64,000 nucleotides of DNA, from positions 33,949,740 to 34,013,739 of the forward strand of contig CM018051.1 in NCBI GenBank assembly GCA_008638375.1, read 5' to 3'. The notes beneath the pieces are model-generated. The model ran no database searches. It was not told where the DNA came from and saw nothing but the letters and a program-made list of their open reading frames with translations. How positions within the stretch are numbered: the stretch's first letter is position 1; each line of letters starts with the position of its first letter. Positions 22,221-36,087 of the stretch are shown here, one piece after another. A program made the translations under genes and the position numbers. The DNA is from Nyssa sinensis (taxonomy: Eukaryota; Streptophyta; Magnoliopsida; Cornales; Nyssaceae).

Positions 22221-25200
22221 TGTCACAACTCGAACCCATCCTATGCGAATTAGGGGCCGGTGACTGACACTGTCACCCAAATAGGCCGTACAAAATCAAA
22301 TGAATTGCACAAGATAGTAAAAAAAATTCCTTTTATTTTATCAAGCACGAAAGCTATACATAGGCAACCCATCTGATAACCAATTAACTTTAACAATTAT
22401 CAATAAGATTATTCCTAATTATAATTTCTATCATCATTTATGACAATTCAAATATATTGACATCTTTCAGTATTGCTAAGTCACAATGTCTAATATTAGT
22501 ATCATCCTTACAGGATTAATTCAAACCAAGTCTTGGAGCTGTACATCATCAATGTTACCCATAAGCAAATAACTAGCTCCATTAGACACCATCATTGCAT
22601 TTCTTTCCATATTGTGTTACTTGAAAAATTGTTATAATTTTAGGGTGAGCTAACTTAGCTCAGTAAGTAAATCCTTCACCCTGCCAAGTGTTGAACAATG
22701 GTGTATAACAAAAGAATAATCATAGGATTTGAAGCTCAAAGGGATCGGCCATCAAACCAAAATAGCATAGTTCACAAAGAGGTTACGATTACAATAGGGA
22801 TGACTGAACAAGTTAACAAGAAGAAATTTATCAACATATAATGTTTAGCTGCCCAAATTGAAGGGGTTCAAATTGAATACAAAAGACAAGCCTCATAGGC
22901 ATATTTATCATTCAAAGAGTGACATCATCAAGTCAACAAATGGTGTGGAATCAAACATATACAAATTGAATCAAATAGATGCTATCAACAAATAGGGCCC
23001 CGGCTACCCCTACACAGTATTCATCTAGGTTCACGACTTATCCCTGAGTTCCCCTGAATGGCACCAAGAGCTTTTATTATCATATCAAAATGTCCTCATC
23101 AGGACAATGTGTTGGATATCATTCTCAAACACCGACCCCTAGGTCATCAGCATCCAAAGAGTCAAAATGGGCGTTGTGACAGACACAACCCCGGGTACTC
23201 ACAAATAATTTTATCAATAAAAAGATTCCATATGGTATATGCATAGACATAGATTATAAATGTCCATAACAAAAGAGATCACAATGATCACAAGATACTG
23301 TAAAGCCAAGGAGTCAAAGGACTCATAGATATTTACAACAAATAGGATCTCAACAAAACACAAATTCCACATAATGGAAACACGATAATCAATGGGTTGT
23401 GGACTTGAAGCAATTATTGATCCATGTTTCAAAAAGCAAAGATTGATAGCTATACAAATAGGTCACATTGGCAAAATAGAAATCCACATATTAGAGTTCG
23501 AGTTTACTTACATTGGGTCCTGCATTGCATTCTCATACTAGTACTATAGCAGCTATTCCATAGCTTTGTCCCATTTTCCCATTATTTTTGGATCCTATAA
23601 TCATGGATAAAAAATATATTGTATGTCGAATCAGCATACATTCTAATTTAGGTACCTCAATTTAGTGTTTAAAGTTTTTTTGAACTTAGTCTAGTTGATT
23701 AAGAGACCCTCAAATTCCCAATTTAGGGTTCTTGATGCCTTATAACTTATTTGGCCCTTTAAGGGCATAATAGTAGTTTACACTTTTAATGTCTCATATT
23801 TTTTCATACACTATTTACATATTTGCACTTTATTTTTTAGTCTAGTTGGTCCTTATATCATTTATGTGGACCTTTTAATTTCATCTTTACACTTCTGATA
23901 ACTTCATGAAGTCTTACGGATGTATTTGTTATTTTTTAATTTGTTATCGGATCTTATTTTTCTCAAAAGGAAATCACCATCAGGTCTGGAATATTGAAGA
24001 TAATCAGTTTAGGCTTTTTCGGATCTTAATTTGCATATATGTGACTTATATTAAGCCTAGGGGCATTTTTATAATTTTACACTTTCACATGTCTTATATT
24101 TTGACACTTTTTCTTCTAAAATGGACTCCATCGTTAAGTCTGCAACGTCAAAGAATGTCAAAATATGCTATCTCTGACATTTAACTGCTTTTTGGATTAC
24201 TAAGGGCATAATGGTAATTATAAGATTTTACGTGTCTATATTTTTGAGACTTAGTTTCTTAAAACGGACCCCATTATTGGGTTTGAAATGTTGCAAAATG
24301 TTAATGTAAGTATTTTCATAGTCATCGGAGTTTAATTGATAGCTTCATAAATCATTTAGACAAAATTAGAATTATCTCACTTTATCCGTTCATATTTTTT
24401 TGGATCTAATTTCATAAATCGAACTCTACCAATGAGTTCGGAATGCCCAAAAATGTTAGGTTAGACTATTTGTGCATTTTAATCGACCCCCGTTTGGCCT
24501 ATTTTTTACTTAAGGGAATTTTAGTAATTTTTCTTATAATTAAAAGGATTTAAAATTAATCTTTAATTAATTTTCTGGGCCATTTCGTAATTAACAGAAA
24601 TATTTGGGGTCAAATTTTGATTTCAAAAAACTTATAAGAAAAACCAAACGGTTCAGTCCCAATGCAAGTGAACCGGTTCTATTAGGTTAAAAACCAAACA
24701 GTTCAGTCTGGTTCACTACATCATGCTGGTGTCAGCATGACGTCAGCCCTTTTAATTTTTTTATTCTTTAAGGGTTCAAAATGATGTCGTTCCATTTATT
24801 GTTAGGACCCATTCAAAGCAGGTCAATCCGATCCGACCTGTTGATCTACCCAATCAACAGTTGACTTGGTCAACAAAGACCTTGCCAGCACCGATCGCCT
24901 TCTTTAGCGACGGCAAACTCCGACGATTGTTTTCTGGTGACAAATCTAACCTGGTTCGAACCATTTTTTGATAAGGATGTCTTATTTGAGGTTAAAATTG
25001 AATTTCACTAAGGTTTGGACATCGAAATAGGCTGTTACAGTAGGTCTCCGATGAGCTTCAGTTTTTTAGTGATCCATTTTTTTTTTTCTATTTCGTGAAG
25101 TTTTAGTCACTCTTTTGATCTCATTTCTCCTCTATTTTCATCCGAAGACTCTAGTGATCAATTCCCCGTTCATAAAACCAACTAAATCAATCCAAAACCC

Positions 25201-26380
25201 ATTCCTAGAATTTTCCTTTTCTTGACTGTAATATGTTCTTTCTCATTCGTCTCTTGACCATTTGAGTTGGTTCAAGTGGTATTATGTCCCATTTAATGCT
25301 CTTTTGAGCCTTGGTGTCCATTTTAAGTTTCATCGAGGCTAGATTCAAAACCCAGTGTTTATAACTTCGAGTATCTCAAGTTCCATGGTTTCTGGACTTA
25401 AACAGTTCCCAATTTTCCCCCTTTCTCTATCATTTTCAATTCTAAACACATGCATGCAATTAAAACCTCATAAACAAAATTTTAGAAGGAAATATCCTAG
25501 TGAGAGAAACTACCATTTATTGTATGCCCCATTCAAGTTCCAACAACTTCATTGACCTCTATTATCCTTGCTTCAAACCTTACATGCAAATAAACTCAGC
25601 TCCTCTCTTTTTCTTCTTCCTCTCTGTCTTTCTCTTTCTATCTCTCTTTCTCTCTCTAAAAATTTTGATTGCTTTAGCAGAAAGATTTACATGCATATAC
25701 GCAGATGGGCTTTTATATTTAAGGTGACTTGTATAAACTCTGATTGGTTGAAGCTTTGGTCCAATAGGGTGATGACACATCAGCTTTTGTATGCAACCCA
25801 CATATGTATTTTATTAGATATATACATTTTAAGTGGGTATTATAGCACAAAAGTGCTTGTAGCCTAGTTGACAACATTTTGGAAGTTAGTATCTAGCTTT
25901 TGTAAAGTGCAAGGGTTCAAGTCTTGGTAGGAGCATGTCAAAGCTCTTTTCTCCCTTTTTCTTTTACACATGCATCATATTGCACTTTAGAGCATTTTAT
26001 TAATTCCCAAACCTTACATTTTGATCTCTCAAGAGTTTCTTATAAATATTGTAATATTTTTTGATTAAGCATACTTTATTCATGCATCATTAGTCTTAAC
26101 TTAGTGCATTTCGTGCACTAATCTTTCAAAGTTATTCATGTGTTAATCCTCTATTAACGCCAATTGTAATTCGTTATCAAGTTACAAATTTTGCCATTAA
26201 ATCATATTCTTTAAAATTGATTGTCTCCAATTCATATCTAATTGCTCTTATTTATACATTTGTCTCCATATTTATGGACTATTAGTATTAAATAGAATTA
26301 CCCATGATTATTAAGAAAATTATCTTATGATAATCATCATTATCCTTAATTACCCCACTTAATTGGGTCAGGATGTTACA
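22221..26380 (-). mobile_element. Family X solo-LTR-like copy A (4160 bp), inside Tekay RT
   Basis: Starts TGTCACAACTCGAACCC, ends GGTCAGGATGTTACA; TSD ATTTG (22216-22220) and ATTCG (26381-26385), one mismatch. It splits the RT between MPFGLTN and [10 protein letters not shown]. It has no coding sequence of its own. Diverged ~140-bp modules lie at about 24100-24540. A minus-strand TATAAAAG is at 25717-25710. A tRNA-like module is at 25855-25926. A polypyrimidine tract (25606-25660) explains the apparent frames at 25500-25867. Confidence 0.92.
25855..25926 (+). other. tRNA-like Pol III-box module in X copy A
   Basis: TAGCCTAGTTG (25860-25870) resembles box A and GGGTTCAAGTC (25913-25923) resembles box B. 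The spacing of 42 bp is within the tRNA range. It lies 454-525 bp from the copy's right terminus. Similar modules occur at comparable places in X copies D and K. No complete cloverleaf is formed, so this is not called a tRNA gene. Confidence 0.5.
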
Positions 26381-27089
26381 ATTCGTCAACCCAAAGGGCA
26401 TGACAAGATATTCATAATGTTTGTATCGTGTAAAGAATGTCGTCTTTGGAATGTCCTCATCCTTAATCCTCAACTCATGGTATCCCAATCTCGAGTTAAT
26501 CTTTGAGAAGCAAATGGACCCCTTCAACTGGTCAAATAGATCATCAATACACTATAAGAGATACCAGTTCATTACAATCACTCGATTGAGTCTACGGTAA
26601 TCAATGCATAATCGAAGTGTCCCATCCCCCTTCTTCGCAAATAGTGCTGGGGCTACCCATGGTGAAGTGCTAGGTCATATAAATCCCTTGCTCCACAACT
26701 CTTCAATATGTACCTTTAGCTTCTTTACGTTTGCAGGGACCATGTGGTAAGGTGCCAAAGAAATAGACATGATACCCGATAAGAGATCAATAGAGAACTC
26801 GATCTCCTTAGGCGGTGGCAACTCAAGTAAATCCTAGGGAAATACATCAGGAAAGTCCTGTGCTATTGGGGGTAGTCCCTCTCAAATGCTACTATTATCC
26901 TCTAAAACCCAACTGGCAAACATACAACTGAGCTCGTTTAGATCATGTAAGCCCAAATGACGTGGAGTAATCAAGTCACTCCTATCACCTAAAAAGTAAA
27001 AGCAATCTCCCTTGGGAGTACAAATAGTCACCTTCCGTCCATAACAATCTATGGTTGAACGGTAAGTGATAGCCAATCCATACCTATGA
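26381..27089 (-). pseudogene. Tekay PR-RT linker and RT 5' part
   Basis: Minus strand from 27089: IGMDWLS word continuing the protease end, then IDCYGRKVTICTPKGDCFYF and a spacer. RT begins near 26760 (VKKLKVHIEELW), followed by [11 protein letters not shown] near 26600, then [20 protein letters not shown] and [19 protein letters not shown], where X copy A cuts in. Stops (e.g. near 26560, 26690 and 26835) show decay. The reading continues into 22220 once copy A is removed, as the shared MPFGLTN/TNAP boundary and TSD show. Confidence 0.9.
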
Positions 27090-30000
27090 TGTCACGACCC
27101 GGAATCCCATGCCGTGCGGATCCCCGAATCGCGACCGCTACCCTCAGGCCCGGGGACCTGAGGGTTAAGGCTCGCATACGCAGCGGTGTCGGATGGATGC
27201 GCGTCAAGTGGTTGCGGAAGCATGAAAACTTTTTCTTTTCTTTTCTCATTTTAAAATTTGCACATCCATCTGGTACTGCCGCTCTTAACATAGCGTACAC
27301 ATGATATAACATTCAGAGCATAATAAAACTTAAGAACTTTAAAATTACAACATGTTTACTTACCCCATAGGGCTTAATACATAATGGTGTACCATCTCAC
27401 TAATACAAAAGAGATTAACTTAAAACTTTATAAGTCTTTCCAAAAAGACTGCCAGTCCTGCAATAGCTGCATACACTCTTCACAAAATGGGTAAGCTCTA
27501 ACATCAACCTCTTCACGTCAAGACTACTGTTAGTCACCTAAAAGGGGGTGGATATAAATCCGGGTAAGCTAATCTAAGCTTGTGAGTAATTCCTGCATTC
27601 GTCATGGGGTTTTCAACTGGTAGTGGTTTATCACATGAGAGTTTATAAAATACTCATTACCAATTGCTCGTACATTTTAGAACACAGAATATATGCATTC
27701 TTAAAACAGATAGCTTTGAAACATTTAAAGTATTCAAGCTAAATACACATTTCTTCAAATAGAGCATATGCAATTTAAAAGTATATAAACACGTATGATA
27801 AAATGGGGGTAAAAACCTGCTTCCATTTCCAAAAGCGTTACTTTAAAACATATAAACATGTGTAGGAAAATGGGGGTAAAACCTGCTTCCATTTCCAAAT
27901 ACATTTGTCATCTTTTCTCTTTAATTAGGTGGAATCTGTTTCGAACCAGACTCCCATTTTACTGTCAATGTTGTCCATTGTATTTGCCTGGGGGATTAGA
28001 TCCTGCTACCGGGCGTTTATTGTTGAATCTCGAAGGGTTTCAACCGTCATAGGGGGTGGTACTTAGTACCGTTATCTTGTAAAACATTTATCACATGGCT
28101 ACGTAAATAGTTACTTTTCATGAGTATTTAAAACATGAAACATATGGCTTCTGCAATATAACTTCAAATACTTGTAACAATCAAATTCAGAATATTTAAA
28201 GAAAATACATTTTAACCAGACATGCTAAACATCTCCAAGAAAGAAATTAAATATAAACGTTTAACCAGCATGTCACAACAGAATATTTTAAAAACTAGAA
28301 TTGTGTAAACTGAATTTGATATTCAAATGCTTCATATAACTTGAACTTAAAACTTCATCAAATATTTGGAGTTAAATCTCCAATTCAAACACAGGGTTAC
28401 TCACCTTGGTCCTTTAGGGTTGTGCTAAAAATGTGCTTTCCCACTTTCCTTGTAGTTCCTAAGAACAATTCATAAACATTTCATCAACTTCACATTCATT
28501 GTAATATCATCTCGATATTCGTCAACTTATGCTTAAATCATATTAGATCCTAAAACGATTTCATAATTCCATATGTACTTAACTTAACTCGTACTCTTAA
28601 CCTATGACACAATTAATGTGTTAGGAATTGAATTTATTTCAATTTATACTCTTCTGGTAGCTCCATAAATTTTAATTTAATTTATTTACTTCACATGTTT
28701 ACTTGTCATATCTTCTCGTATCTTATTTCCTCGTGCTTGCCTCAGTTTAGTACTTCGGTAATATTTCAGTTTATAGCTATTTGACAGATGTTACTCATCA
28801 AATTTTATGTCTTTTTATTTTAGACATTTCTTTTGGTTGAGTAGACTCTACCATTAAGTCCGGCGCGTTGAAGAAAGTCAGTTTAGGCTTTCCTAGAATT
28901 TAATTTGGACTTTTATATGTAAAAGGAAAAATGGTCATTTTACCTATTTACGCGTCATAATTTTTCATACTTCGTTTCGTAATTTATACCTATCCATTGG
29001 ACTCAGAAGGCCCGAGATAGTAAAAATACACTAATAACTTGTTAATTTTGAACAAGGGGTATTTTGGTCATTTTACCCTTTACGTGTCTTTATTTTTTGG
29101 GATTCCGTCTAGTAAAACGGACCCTACCATTGGTTTTAGAATATCCAAAATAGTAAAAATTCACTATTCATATGTCTGATTTGGACTTTATTTGGCCCAT
29201 TTATCACTCCGAGGTAAAATAGTAATTTTACCTCATTTATTAAATAATTAAATAAATTATTTAATTATTAATTATTTTTTCAGGGGCGTAATTGCACAAT
29301 TTTTCCAAAAATTGGGCCATAGTATAAATCAGTAAAACAGTTGGGGTCAAAATCTAATTTTCATAAGTTTCGGTCTGAACCAGTTGGTTCAGTTAGGATT
29401 TAAGTGAACCAGTCCGGTCTCCCATTGAACCAACCGATTTAGTCGGTTTTTCACGTAATGCTGATGTCATGATGACGTCAGCCTTAACGTTTTAAAATTT
29501 TGAAACCTAAGGCCAAACGACATCGTCCTACTTACCCGTTTTATGCGATGGGTCGGGTTCTGACCCGAACCCGATTTGACCCATTTTGACCCGAACCGTC
29601 ACTATTCATCTTCTTCTTCCTTTCTTCCCCTACGTTACCCTAGTTGCAGGTTTTCATTTATTTTAATTTTGTGAAGTTTGGCTCATTGTTTTCTCACTGT
29701 TTTGATCTTAATTTGTTCCTAAAGCATAAACGATCAGTTTGGCATTCATTTTGGAGTTCAAATCGAACTCATTTGCTCAGTTTCAACCTTGATAATCTGA
29801 ACTGTAATTCGATCATAAATAGTCATTTCTGAGTTAAATCCCGTGAGACTTGTTCTGTTGTGATCCCCTCTTCATGGGGTTTCATATCCCATTCATAAAG
29901 GTGGGTTTTAAGTCACGGTTGAAAGGTTGGCTCTTCAACCCAAAACCTGCAAGTTACTTTTTGGAGGTCATTTCTTGGGTTCTGTGATCGCGTAGTAGGG

Positions 30001-31118
30001 TTTTTAGCACCCTCTTAGTCTCTGTTTGAAGTCTCAGTAAGCCAAATTGGCTTTGGAAGCAATCGGTTCAGACCTGCTATAAGCATGGTCTTTAATGGCG
30101 GTTGTTCATGGGTTTCATGTTTTTAGGCGTTTTCAAAGCTAAAAATTCATGCTTACTAAAATCTAAACATATATTGAGCATCATGTGTGTATAAATAACT
30201 CTAAAACAGTTCCCATTCATGAAAAATCTTAGAGAGAGAAAATGACAAGTTCAAGTGTTCACACCTTTTTTGTTGTGATTTCTGACCCCTTTCTCTTCTG
30301 ATTCTTCCTTCTTTAAGCTTTTTAGTTCCTCTTATTGATAATGGCATGCATGCAATGCATGAACTTGCTTTATAATGGATCCACCGACTCCTTTCTCTTT
30401 CTCAACTTTCTCTCTCTTTCTCTATGACCCCACTGCCTATCTCTACACAACTCTAGCCCAAATTCAGTCCCCCATTTCGGTTGCCTATCCCATCTCATAA
30501 ATTTCTCTTTTTCTCTCTTCAATTTGCATTAAATGAGGGAGGACATTTGTAGCATATATGTATATTATATACACACACTCACTCACATGTGAACACACAC
30601 ACACACATACACGGCCATCTTACACACACACACACACTCTGTTCACTTTTACACACATAAGATATTTACACATATATATATATATATATATTTTTAATTG
30701 CTTATTATATATATATATATACATGTATACATACTTGTTCCTATACATACATGCACACAATACACCTTTCCATGTGTGTATGCTATACTCTCTTATACGA
30801 GTATATATATTTCGATATATATGCATATTAATATATTTATAACAACGCACACATACACTCATTTTCGGCATACTACATGTTTATGAAATATGGTTGTGCA
30901 TTGAAATGCGTGAGTGCAAGCATTACGGTGTTGGGTCTGGAGATGCTCGAGTATTACCCAGCACTGACTATTCTAGATAGTCCATTACTAGTCCGAAATC
31001 GAATAGTTCCACTTGATGCCCTGGTGTAGAGCTTTAAACAGCTTAGGTTGTACTACTCAACCGACCCATCTCAGTATACGTGTCATATGACCCGGTATCT
31101 TTAGGTTGGGGTATTACA
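27090..31118 (-). mobile_element. Family X solo-LTR-like copy B (4029 bp), behind Tekay PR
   Basis: Starts TGTCACGACCCGGAATCCC, ends GTTGGGGTATTACA; perfect TSD TATGA (27085-27089 and 31119-31123). It cuts Tekay between the protease word VLDMIGFDLII and GMDWLS. Tandem ~140-bp modules lie at 28840-29240 with CCATTAAGTCCGG and GGGTATTTTGGTCATTTTACC. A degenerate palindrome CCAAACGACATCGTCC is near 29514. CA and TA microsatellites fill 30560-30860, and the frames there are low-complexity artefacts. Confidence 0.93.
30560..30860. repeat. CA/TA microsatellite cluster inside X copy B
   Basis: Successive (AC)n runs at about 30570-30650 and (TA)n runs at about 30672-30722, then degenerate TA-rich sequence. 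Overlapping frames on both strands translate to Tyr/Ile/His/Thr-rich repeats and are not genes. Confidence 0.9.
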
Positions 31119-31489
31119 TATGATAAGGTCAAATCCAATCATATCTAATACGATGAAATCAAAGAGAAAGCGATGATCCGCTATTTCAATCTCACATGAG
31201 CGATAAATGTTCCTAAGTGTAACCTTGCCTCCAACTGGAGTCTCTACTCTGAGAGGACGGTCTAAAATATCCACCTCTAATCCCAATGTAAAAGAAAATG
31301 ATGATAAGATGAAGGAGTGTGAAGCACCGTGTCAATCAAAACATTAGCCTATGAATTAAACACTAAAAGAGTACCTCAGACAATAAATAGGTCGGCAGAT
31401 AACTCAGTCGCGAAAACTACAAATACCCTCTCATGAATAGGAGCTTGTGAATAGTTCTATTGTCCTGTTCCCTACTGGGAAGCCTGTGG
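31119..31489 (-). pseudogene. Tekay aspartic protease
   Basis: Continues Tekay pol between insertions B and G. The active-site region lies at 31337-31311, where the frame reads VLIDT and then shifts by one missing base, so the DTG triad is broken. The downstream half is clear: MGLEVDILDRPLRVETPVGG, KVTLRNIYRSCEIEIADH and FDFIVLDMIGFDLII, typical of the Tekay protease. X copy B cuts in at 31118. Upstream (towards 31489) the linker from gag is not readable in one frame. Confidence 0.87.
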
Positions 31490-34351
31490 TGTCACGCCCC
31501 GAATTTTCATAAACCCGGGGAGTGAGTAAAACGAAAGAAGGAAATTAAGTGAAAGGTCATTAGGTTGGATAAATTGATTTTTCATTCATTTCCCACGTTT
31601 TCGCAAAATTTAAAATGAAGGCTTGCTAATTGACTTAACCAAAATGATCTTCTAATGTCACTCAAACATCCCTCCCAATTAATGTTCAAAATAGTTTAGG
31701 TCATGTTCAAGGGTGGCATCCAAGATAACCCCAAAATATCTTTAAATATGCCTTGGAATAGTGACCCCAAATGAGCCCCAAATGTCCTAAGGCATGAGCC
31801 AAGAATAGGTCAAAAGGTCCTACCTAAAGTGGTCCAAGTAAATGGCCAAACGTGGCCTTGAGATATGACTAAAAAGTGTCCTAAAAAGGTGCTCAACATG
31901 GCTTGGTATAATGGCCAAAAGTGGCCTAAAATGGGCTCTAGAAAAGGGTGTCAAACATGAAATTAAATGGTTTTGAGATGGCCTTAAAATGTAGGTCATA
32001 GCATGCCATGACATGGCCAAGGTAGCAACTGTGCAGTAAGGCAAGCAGCGGTGTGCATAGCAGGGCAAGGTAGGGGCATGGCGCGTACGTGGGCAGAGGC
32101 GTAGCGAGCATGGGCGCGTGCGGGACTGTTGACTACTGGAGGCTGGGCCCTGTAGCGGCAGAGAGCAGATTTTCTATTTTTCTGCAGAATTACTATTCAT
32201 GGCTGCGACTAAATTTCTCTGTCTAACAGCCAAGTTTCTCTGTTTTCTAAATTTTTTTCCCAAGTTTTTCAAGCCACTTTCCTTCCATTTTTAGCCTATT
32301 TCCCCAAGTTTTCTAAACCCCCCATTTTGACATCCTTCCCACCTATTTAAAAGGTGTTTTACAAACTTAACAAGTCTTTTAATTTTTCATAAAATTTCAA
32401 CATAACCTCCTTTATTTTCCAAGCCTTTTCCCCACCAAATATTCACAATACTTCATTTGTATAAGTATGTCACAACCCACCCTCATTCAGTGGCCACAAT
32501 TCATGTAAATTAAACATACATCACTTGTTTTCAGCATACACATCTATTTGTCTCAATATATACATATGATATTCATTGAATAAATATATCCTACATATCA
32601 TTTGGGTTTAAACCCTTACACTTTAAAATGGCCCAAGGCCTATAGTTCATTGTTCTTCCAAATTTAAAATACAAGTATTTTGGGCTTATGCCCATACAAA
32701 CAACTCAAAAATAATGCCCCAAGGGCCGAATCTTCTTCATGGTCCATTTTCCTTCTTTTCTTCAAGACTTAAACAAGTTTCAAGTACCCGGAGTCTCATC
32801 TGAAATGTGATATCCCACGAGGGGTCAGTACAACCGCTAGTATGATATAATGCTAATACTAGCAACAAATTTAAGGCGTGGCATGTGCGAGTGTACATTT
32901 TCAAGCTATACATACCCACCTCCATTCATCAATACAATGCAAAGGTAATATGCATGACACACATATGAAAACTTTATACCACACCCATGTCTCGCTTCAC
33001 GGCCCTTCCCCATTGGAACGAGTACCAATCATATGTCTCACTTCACGATCCGTCCCCGTTAGCATGAGTACCAATGGCCAATTTTGGGTTTTTCACCACA
33101 GGATCTACACTCTCATAATGCATAGCACCAAAGTGCTCAACTCACACCATGTTTCCAAGGATTCACACCATGCCAACATGCCTTGATTTTTCTCAATGCA
33201 AATTCTATGGGACATTTCATCAAACACATTGTTTAACTTAAAATGTCTTATTCATGAAGTAAAACGTAACTTCAAATTCACAACACTTTGTCTACATGAA
33301 TGTAAGTCACAATTCAATGAATTAAACATATGATCAAGTTTCATATTCATTACTTTAACAATTTCTCAAAGAAAACACAAATACACAAACTACCAACTCA
33401 TGGAATAAATCATAACTCTCAAACCACAAAAGTTTCTTTATATGAACATAAGCTAAAATATAATAATCCAACACATATGCAAGGTACACCTTCATCATGG
33501 TAACAAATTGTCAAGAAACTCAAAGCACACAAAAGTACCTAAACTACCAACTCTATGTTTTCAAAGCAACTACCACCTAAGTGATTTTCTAACATCAAGT
33601 AAACACCTAAATCACTCAACCAACACATAGAAAGGCGAAGAAACTTAAATCTATTCCTAACTTAGCAAGATATCATACCTAAAAGGGCTTTTCTCAACCC
33701 TTGGGAATTGTGTTTTCTTCACAGCCGAACTGATTGGTGAGAATATAGCCCTTGATGAGAGGAACAACTTCCTAGAAGGAAGTCTTGCAAGAATATTGGC
33801 CTAGGAGTGTGTTTTGGTGGCTTGAAGCTTAGAGAACCTTGGGTTTTTCTTCACTTTTCTCCCATGCACGAGTTCTGCTCTGTATCTTAGACCAAAATAT
33901 GATTTTTTTTACACTAAGGGGCTGTATTTATACTAAAGGGGCCAAGGAGCAAAATGACATTTTTACCCTTAATGAATCTAGGGCCCCGTTACACTACAAC
34001 CCATCTCGAAATGCCTCAATTCAACATTTTTTTTTAACCAAAGTTCTTAAAATTATTTTAAATAAAAATTTTCAAAAAAATTATTTTTGCCTACGGTCGG
34101 GTTTGGCTGATTCCACCCGGGATGCCCTTTTGGTCCCGTTTTTTAAATGTCTCCAAATAGGTTCAAATTTTTATAAGAGGTGTATTTAACATTATAATCA
34201 TATTTTTCTTCTATGGAATACTCAAAATATGCTTCTAAACATGACTTATAGCTAAATGATGCATATGTAGTGCCCTACAAGCAAATGGTGTATGAATAGT
34301 GCCCTACTGGCAAAAATGAAAAATTTATCATCATTTTTTCAGATCTCTACA
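31490..34351 (-). mobile_element. Solo LTR G (2862 bp), between Tekay gag and PR
   Basis: Starts TGTCACGCCCCGAATTTTC, ends AGATCTCTACA; perfect TSD TGTGG (31485-31489 and 34352-34356). The start resembles the Tekay LTR tip, but the body does not align with it or with family X, so this is a separate family. A minus-strand TATAAATA (33932-33925) in a CCCC-flanked context marks a promoter and gives the sense strand. No coding sequence is recognised. Frames at 31820-32068 and 33839-34189 lie inside it and show no family signature. Confidence 0.88.
33925..33932 (-). promoter_or_regulatory. TATA box of solo LTR G
   Basis: TATAAATA on the minus strand, about 420 bp inside the LTR's start in its sense direction. 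It is the usual place of a U3 core promoter and sets the orientation of G. Confidence 0.6.
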
Positions 34352-35624
34352 TGTGGTTTGACTGTCGATGAGGAAGGTCCTAGAGCTGGTCTAGAGCTCT
34401 ATGCTGAAAAGGTCGTTGTTGGTGGGAGTGGTGGACAAAAACTCAGGCTAGGCTGGATGGTCTGTGAAAAGTAAGGTTGTTGATAGCTTAAGGAAGCCTC
34501 AACTCCTTGTAGTGTTGTACACTGTTGGGCAAAGTGTACCACCTGACTACATTAAAAACAATTAGGGGTCCTACCATACCCTGTGACTGGCCTGTACCTC
34601 GTGAATGTCCTTGGCCTCTACTCGGTGCCTGCCCCCCGCCCTATAACTGAGTCTATCCCCTCTATGGGCAGTTTGACTTACGGTGCCCAGGTTGCTAACA
34701 TGAAAAACAAATCATCTCCTTATGAGAGTTCTTACTAGGCGTATAGGAAGCAAAAGGTGTTACTCGTGCAAATGACTAGGTCGGTCCTTAAGACTAAACA
34801 ACTCATTCTCTATACCACTTCTTATCCCCCCTCTTAGGATAAGCACTAATACTCCTAGACAGATATCGGACCTCTCCAATCCTCCTGGAATCCTTTATCT
34901 CTACCTCAATTATCAAGGCTAGCTCTACCAACTCAGAATACACTCACAGCTTGAGCGGTACCACCTTAGTTCGGATAGTAGGCTTGAGTTCGAACTCGAA
35001 AGTCTGTGCCCTATCAGTGTCATCCATGACCACCCCTGGTGTATATTTGGAAAGTACAGAAAATCGGGACTCATACTGAGTCACGGTCGTGTCACCTTGG
35101 TATAAGTGAAAGAACTCCTAGCGAATCATATTTTTGGCAACTATGGCAAAGTACTTATCGAGAAAGGAAACTGTGAACACATCCCAAGACATAGCCATAA
35201 AAGGCCTAACTATATCCCATCAGTCTATGGCCTCACCCTTAAACAATTCCATGGAAAAACTGACCCGAAGATCATTTTCATCAATCCAAATCATGTCAAG
35301 AATTCTAGTGATGGTCCGAGGCCAATAATCAGCTACTAGTCAGTCGTGTTCTTCCCTAAACTTGGGAGGATTAAGCCGCTAGAACTCTCTCATGGCTATT
35401 GTGGCCTTACTCTCACCACCTTGGGGATGTGACCATGCCTTATCCCTATTTTCTTGTTGGAATTGTCTCATAAAGTTCATCATGCCACGTGAAATCTCAG
35501 CTCTGTCTACAAGAAATTTCGAAACAAGCTGTGGTTAAGGCAGCGGTGGTGGAGGCTCAAGAGTATGTGCTCTCCTTTTACCTCAACCTCGACCTCGACC
35601 TCTACTTCTCACTCTTGGTGGCAT
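34352..35624 (-). pseudogene. Tekay gag
   Basis: Start chosen at the ATG of 35624-35622, giving MPPRVRSRGRGRG, the Arg-rich head usual for Tekay gag. The capsid core is at about 35260-34980 with ELFKGEAID, FMAMSWDVFTVSFLDKYFA, EFFHLYQGDTTVTQYESRFS and LSKYTPGVVMDDTDRAQTFE. A CX2CX4HX4C zinc knuckle lies at 34709-34668 with its four ligands intact, although the codon after the second Cys is a stop. Other stops are TGA at 35222-35220 and TAG at 35120-35118. LTR G cuts in at 34351. The protein would package the RNA. Confidence 0.88.
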
Positions 35625-36087
35625 CCTATATCAATAGATAAGAAAGAAAACATTTGAACATTATAATTCCTTAAAAATGTCCTTTCCCCTTTTAGTTCTC
35701 ATGTCCCAAATCATGTATAAAATAACCCCATGCACAATAACACAACTATATGTAAACATTCAATTTAGCTATGTATTGTACCACATGTTCAAGTCAATGA
35801 TCACACCAATACTTAAACAATCTCTAATAATGTTTCAAACATTTAGTAATTTAATACATCAAGTATTCTCACATGAAGCACTTAAGACAAAGTTCACATC
35901 AACACATCAAGTATTTTCACATCAAGTGTTTCAAGTCTCTGTTCATATTAACATTCAAACAATTTAAAATGATACATCAATCATTTAACAATTCAATATC
36001 TTAAGTATGCTCACATCAAGGCATATATCACACCTCACATTTCACAAGCATACAAGAATCGAGAGTAAGAAATCTTTGAAACATAAC
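35625..36087 (-). other. Tekay 5' leader (gag-proximal part)
   Basis: AT-rich untranslated leader upstream of gag, with imperfect short repeats of CACATCAAGTATT (35850-36020). H is inserted at its far end; the rest of the leader, with the PBS, is at 51969-52057. Frames here have no recognisable product. Confidence 0.6.

Noticed and set aside
25500..25867. Ser/Leu/Phe-rich frames in X copy A
   Set aside because: Caused by a polypyrimidine tract inside a non-coding LTR.
27049..27312. 87-residue frame ending in GMDWLS, as one gene
   Set aside because: It is a chance fusion of X copy B sequence with the Tekay protease tail across the insertion point.
30558..30886. Overlapping frames on both strands
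   Set aside because: They are CA/TA microsatellite translations.
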